Positions 62,467 through 64,000 of a stretch of DNA of 64,000 nt are shown here, piece by piece; position 1 is the stretch's first letter, and each line of letters begins with the position of its first letter. The position numbers and the translations under genes were made by a program. The notes under the pieces are model-generated. The model did not search any database and was not told the DNA's origin. It saw only the letters and a program-made list of their open reading frames with translations. Source of the stretch: Mycobacterium sp. 1554424.7 (lineage in GTDB: Bacteria > Actinomycetota > Actinomycetes > Mycobacteriales > Mycobacteriaceae); assembly GCF_001665295.1 (NCBI RefSeq), contig NZ_LZSE01000091.1, positions 1 through 64,000 on the forward strand, given 5' to 3'.

Positions 62467-62494
62467 TGTATACTTAGTGGCGTTGATATTTGAA
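62467..62494 (-). promoter_or_regulatory. Probable promoter of LAL regulator
   Basis: Minus strand: TTCAAA (-35 like, 62494-62489), 16-base spacer, TATACA (-10, 62472-62467). The direction is toward the 28-codon ORF and LAL gene. Confidence 0.5.
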
Positions 62495-63049
62495 CTGGTC
62501 AATCCGAGCGCCGCATGATTTGGGCGGGCATATCCGAATAACCTTCTGAAGCAGCAGGTTTGACGCGGACACGTCGGCAGCACGATTCATTCGATTCGTT
62601 CGCTGCTACATCACGCGATCAGAGTCACTGCCGGACAAAAATTCTCGTTCTGGGAGCAAGCGAATGCGGTCGTGCGATGGGCCGGCACGGCGGGGCCCTC
62701 ACGTTGAGTCCCTGCATGGTATTCGGCGGGCTGGGACGCGCGCACCGCAGCCCAGCCCGCCGCACGATCAGATAACCGAGGACGCTCGGCTTCAATGGGG
62801 CGATAGCTTGCTTGACTGTCGTGGCCGCCTTTCGTGCCTTCCCTGGCCCCATACCATCCCAAACGGTTGCAAGTTCATCCGCGAGCGTCGCTCCTACTTG
62901 ACGGGGTGACGCCCCCACATGCCGAATCGCAACGGTGGACGCGAATATCGCCGCTTTGCGGGTTTAGGGTGCCGCGGCGCGCCGTTCATCAGCTCCGGAA
63001 TCGCCATAGTCGACGAGCCCGCCTACCGCGTCGGACTGTGCCAACCGAA

Positions 63050-64000
63050 TCACTGGCTCCCAACGGCGAGAGCTGGGCCGCCGGCGGCGATGGCGGAGCT
63101 GATGGCTTCGGTGATCACCTGCGGGATTTCGTGCAAAAGCGTGTGCCCCGCGGTGGGCCGGTGGATGAGCGTCGCCCCGTGGATACCATCGGCCAGCTCG
63201 CGGGCATGCCACGTGGGCGTGAGCTTGTCAGCTCCTCCACTGATGATGGTGGTCTTGGCCGTGATTGAGTTCAGGGTCCGAGAGCAGTCGTACTCTTTAA
63301 GACCGCGCAGGAAGCCGACTTTGGTCGTCGACGGGGTGGCGTTGATAGCGGCGGCGGACATCGCGACCAATGCTTTCGGGGCGGCTTCACCGTAACCGCC
63401 ACGTCTGGTCACTGCCGCGCACACCGGTCGGGCGAGGAATTGAACTACCTCGTCGGTGCCCGACCGAGGCATACGGTGTACGAGGTGATAGAGCATGGTT
63501 GTCGCGGGGGTACTCAGCAGTCGGCCGAGGCCGTGCGAGCCGAGATTCCCCGCGGCGGTCGCGACGAGAACAAGGCTCTCCGCTTCAACCGGACGCTTGC
63601 TGGCCGGGCGTCGAAGATACGCCAAGGCCGTCATGCCGCCCATCGAGTGTCCTGCCAGGGTGAGCGGGCCCGTAACGCCGAGCGCGACCAGCAACTCGGC
63701 GAGGTCCTCGGCGAGCCGGTCGATCCTGTAAGTGTGCATTGATGCATTCCCGGAGTCGCCGTGACCGCGGTGGTCGTAACTGATGATCCGGACGTCGTCG
63801 CCCCAGCGACGGACCAGCTGCGCCATCTGGATGTCCCATGACATTTGGTTCAAACAAAAGCCGTGGAGAAGTACGACCGTATGGCCAGCGGCGTGAGATC
63901 CCCAGTCACGAACGGACAGGGAGACGCCATCGCTGGTGATAACTGTGCGGTTGCAGGCCAGCGATCTGCGTGGGCTGGGTATGCGCCTACGGCTGCATCC
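63050..64000 (-). CDS. Alpha/beta hydrolase, 5' end beyond window
   Basis: Open for 317 codons to the window edge. SVRDWGDSHAAGHTVVLLHG holds the oxyanion HGF motif, GHSMGGMTALAYL the nucleophile Ser, SGGADKLTPTWHARELADG the Asp, and PTAGHTLLHE the His. It has the size of an epoxide hydrolase/esterase-type enzyme. No start codon is visible before the edge; ATG 63853 (MNQMSW) is internal to the fold. Substrate unknown. Confidence 0.85.
   Translation of the reverse strand, partial: GCSRRRIPSPRRSLACNRTVITSDGVSLSVRDWGSHAAGHTVVLLHGFCLNQMSWDIQMAQLVRRWGDDVRIISYDHRGHGDSGNASMHTYRIDRLAEDLAELLVALGVTGPLTLAGHSMGGMTALAYLRRPASKRPVEAESLVLVATAAGNLGSHGLGRLLSTPATTMLYHLVHRMPRSGTDEVVQFLARPVCAAVTRRGGYGEAAPKALVAMSAAAINATPSTTKVGFLRGLKEYDCSRTLNSITAKTTIISGGADKLTPTWHARELADGIHGATLIHRPTAGHTLLHEIPQVITEAISSAIAAGGPALAVGSQ

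Larger units (their letters stand above)
62317..63049. other. Intergenic region, 733 bases
   Basis: Holds the LAL promoter (62467-62494) and the S9 hexamer pair. No gene is supported; minus-strand frame 62625-62918 has poor coding bias. Confidence 0.5.

Noticed and set aside
62625-62918. 97-codon minus-strand frame before the LAL promoter
   Set aside because: Third-position GC is low for this genome, no family, no ribosome site.
42371-64000. DosR/dormancy boxes (TTSGGGACT-type) as the island's operator
   Set aside because: No such 20-mer was found; the repeated element is TCACCCGGGTGA-based, a different motif.
1-64000. CRISPR arrays, phage genes or integrases
   Set aside because: No regularly spaced identical repeats and no integrase or transposase gene were found.

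Overview
The window looks like chromosomal DNA of a slow-growing Mycobacterium, probably of the M. avium complex type. This rests on high GC, GTG starts with GTGA/ATGA overlaps, an MmpS/MmpL pair, a WS/DGAT acyltransferase and, from memory, inverted synteny with the M. tuberculosis Rv2313c-Rv2327 block. Species assignment is inference.

Layout. 1-15.3 kb is the conserved block: the N-terminus of an FHA protein, a MarR repressor, an ECF-type ABC transporter (A1A2 fusion plus T), SRPBCC and sulfatase genes, an Lrp/AsnC regulator divergent from an arginine/ornithine operon (DDAH-like hydrolase, intact rocD, rocE-like permease, universal stress protein), an SPFH protein and the uspABC sugar importer. 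15.3-37.5 kb is an insertion relative to M. tuberculosis, where uspA (Rv2316) adjoins Rv2315c. It carries a cNMP-domain ABC exporter, MmpS/MmpL, two tandem XRE/MmyB-like regulators plus a degenerate third copy, WS/DGAT and SDR genes, a TetR/QsdR regulator, a seven-gene acyl-CoA/NADH oxidation operon and a YwaF-like membrane protein. Four copies of a 36-37 bp operator-like motif link the XRE locus with three of these operons. 37.5-41.5 kb returns to the conserved block (TldD/TldE pair, AhpD-like protein, small secreted protein).

42.4-64 kb begins with a tRNA-Met followed by repeats resembling IS21-type ends, and becomes a redox-stress accessory island: SDR-msrB-msrA-tal, an ECF sigma factor, DUF5709, an NDH-2-like flavoprotein, a molybdopterin (SUOX/MsrP-fold) oxidoreductase with its flavin reductase, a frameshifted DUF6510 gene, RraA, RidA, DUF421, a Cys-rich four-helix copper-type protein, an LpdC paralogue with a TrxR-like protein lacking its CxxC, DUF417 (RclC family) and a LuxR/LAL regulator (MalT type).

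The main new observation: seven promoters in the island share one composite architecture, TCACCCGGGTGA-N10/11-GGRTGA-NGAC-N3-TCACCC-N10-SANNNT. The hexamer GGRTGA resembles the MalT box, abuts a TGAC-type -35 element, and lies 17 bp from a -10-like hexamer. I infer that the LAL regulator at 59.5-62.2 kb activates these promoters together. The controlled genes (methionine sulfoxide repair, RidA, DUF417, flavoprotein disulfide reductases, with a Cu(I)-type storage protein nearby) suggest defence against reactive chlorine or electrophile stress. This has not been tested. The window ends inside an alpha/beta hydrolase gene.
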